In this document: positions 14,600 to 15,604 of the stretch, in pieces | Position numbering within the stretch: the stretch's first letter is position 1 | Layout of the letters: each line of letters starts with the position of its first letter | Origin: CAWJHE01 sp964614855 | GTDB taxonomy: Bacteria; Chloroflexota; Anaerolineae; Anaerolineales; UBA4823 | Length of the DNA: 15,604 nt | NCBI GenBank assembly: GCA_964614855.1 | Contig: CAZTMX010000055.1 | Span: 1 to 15,604, forward strand | Reading direction: 5' to 3' | Position numbers and translations under genes: made by a program | The notes under the pieces: generated by a model | What the model was told of the DNA's origin: nothing | Database searches by the model: none | The model's input: the letters and a program-made list of their open reading frames with translations, nothing else

Positions 14600-15604
14600 A
14601 TGCTTGTCAATTTTGGATATGGAGCGCTATTAATCAGTTTTATTGTTTCAATCTATGGAATTGGAGCAGCCATATACGGGGCGAGGAAAAACGCCCCCCA
14701 GTGGGTGGAGAGCGCACGCCTCGCCACATTGCTTACTTTTCCACTTGTTACAATCTCTTCTTTAGCCTTAGTCTATTTACTGGCGACTGGTCATTACGAA
14801 GTTGAGTTTGTATCCTCTGTCACCAGCAACAGCATGCCGCTTTACCTGCGTATGACAGCGCTTTGGGGGGGACAGTCTGGCTCCCTGCTTTTCTGGTCAT
14901 GGCTGATGGCGTCATTCACCTCAGCCGTTACCCTGCGCAAATGGAACCGGGATAAAGAGTTCTTACCCTGGGTAATTGTTGTCTCCCTGATTACTTTGGC
15001 GTTTTTCCTGCTCTTGATTATCTTCTTTGAAAATCCATTCGCCCGTATCTGGCGCATGCCAACCGGCAATTTTGTGGTGCAGATGTTCCAGCCGGCGGGT
15101 GGGGTGGTTGTCAACCCCGGCAATGGACAAGGACTAAACCCGCTGCTGCGCCACCCAGGTATGATCATCCACCCGCCCATGTTGTATCTTGGGTTTGTTT
15201 CGTTTGTGATCCCCTTTGCCTTTGCCTTTGCTGCCCTGATCACCGGACGCACGGATGACCGCTGGATACGTTTGACACGCCGTTGGACCCTCGTTGCATG
15301 GCTATTCCTTTCCCTGGGTCTGATACTTGGCGGTCGATGGGCTTACGATGTTTTGGGTTGGGGCGGCTATTGGGGCTGGGACCCGGTAGAAATTGCTGCT
15401 TTTATGCCCTGGCTGACAGGCACCGCCTTTCTCCACTCTGTTATGATTGAAGAAAAACGCGGGATGCTTAAACACTGGAACATGGTATTGATCATCCTGA
15501 CTTATTGTCTCGTGATTTTTGGAACCTTCCTTACCAGATCGGGCGTCCTTTCCTCGGTACATGCTTTTGCACAAAGCGCGATTGGCCCATTGTTTTTCGG
15601 CTTT
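14600..15604 (+). CDS. ccmF: Heme lyase subunit CcmF, N-terminal 335 residues (runs off the right edge)
   Basis: The frame is open from ATG 14600 to the window end without a stop. CcmF is the integral membrane subunit that attaches heme from CcmE to apocytochrome c. Several hydrophobic helices are visible, with family motifs WGGQSGSLLFWSW near residue 93, RHPGMIIHPPMLYLGFV with candidate heme-ligand histidines H185 and H191, and the tryptophan-rich WWD segment WGGYWGWDPVE (from residue 254). Usual CcmF proteins read WGGWWFWDPVEN here, so the YWGWDPVEI form is slightly divergent and a little closer to CcsA/ResC proteins; overall length and the HPG/HPP motifs still fit CcmF/NrfE. Full CcmF is about 650 residues, so roughly half is present. 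No strong ribosome-binding site; translation is probably coupled to ccmE. Confidence 0.93.
   Translation, partial: MLVNFGYGALLISFIVSIYGIGAAIYGARKNAPQWVESARLATLLTFPLVTISSLALVYLLATGHYEVEFVSSVTSNSMPLYLRMTALWGGQSGSLLFWSWLMASFTSAVTLRKWNRDKEFLPWVIVVSLITLAFFLLLIIFFENPFARIWRMPTGNFVVQMFQPAGGVVVNPGNGQGLNPLLRHPGMIIHPPMLYLGFVSFVIPFAFAFAALITGRTDDRWIRLTRRWTLVAWLFLSLGLILGGRWAYDVLGWGGYWGWDPVEIAAFMPWLTGTAFLHSVMIEEKRGMLKHWNMVLIILTYCLVIFGTFLTRSGVLSSVHAFAQSAIGPLFFGF

Overview
The window looks like chromosomal DNA from the phylum Chloroflexota, most likely an Anaerolineae-type bacterium. This is inferred from gene content and was not tested by a database search. The main pointers are an FMN riboswitch in front of a ThiXYZ-like ABC transporter (the arrangement described as RibXY, mainly in Chloroflexi), several lipoproteins with an LSAC lipobox, a bacterial alpha-2-macroglobulin close to a PBP1C gene, and a CcmE with a CxxxY motif. 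I see no insertion sequences, tRNA, rRNA, CRISPR or phage genes. The window reads as stable core or accessory chromosome.

Left part (1-3716), cell envelope. A minus-strand pair comes first: a LapA-domain membrane protein, followed by the first 36 codons of a DUF3052-like protein that runs off the left edge. Divergent from these, pbpC (724-3216, plus strand) encodes a complete bifunctional penicillin-binding protein 1C. It converges on a short minus-strand gene for a membrane-anchored helix-hairpin-helix (H3TH-like) protein.

Middle (3762-9824, minus strand). One very large gene encodes a 2020-residue alpha-2-macroglobulin lipoprotein with an intact CIEQ thioester motif and four extra Ig-like modules at its N-terminus. 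In proteobacteria such proteins pair with PBP1C and are thought to trap proteases that pass a damaged envelope. Here the two genes face each other with the small gene between them.

Right-middle (about 9825-12953), the best regulatory story. A 240-bp divergent region leads into a strong sigma70-like promoter, a textbook FMN riboswitch, and an intrinsic terminator whose U-tract touches the start codon of the first gene. Then come permease, substrate-binding lipoprotein and ATPase genes. The sequence supports a flavin-repressed riboflavin (or flavin precursor) importer. The 3' arm of the terminator also contains the only plausible Shine-Dalgarno sequence, so control may act on both transcription and translation.

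Right end (12981-15604). A secreted/membrane protein with a cytoplasmic zinc ribbon sits between the transporter and the start of a System I cytochrome c maturation cluster: ccmE with Cys in place of the heme-binding His, then ccmF, cut by the window edge. Most other long open frames, including those antisense to pbpC and to the macroglobulin gene, are shadows.
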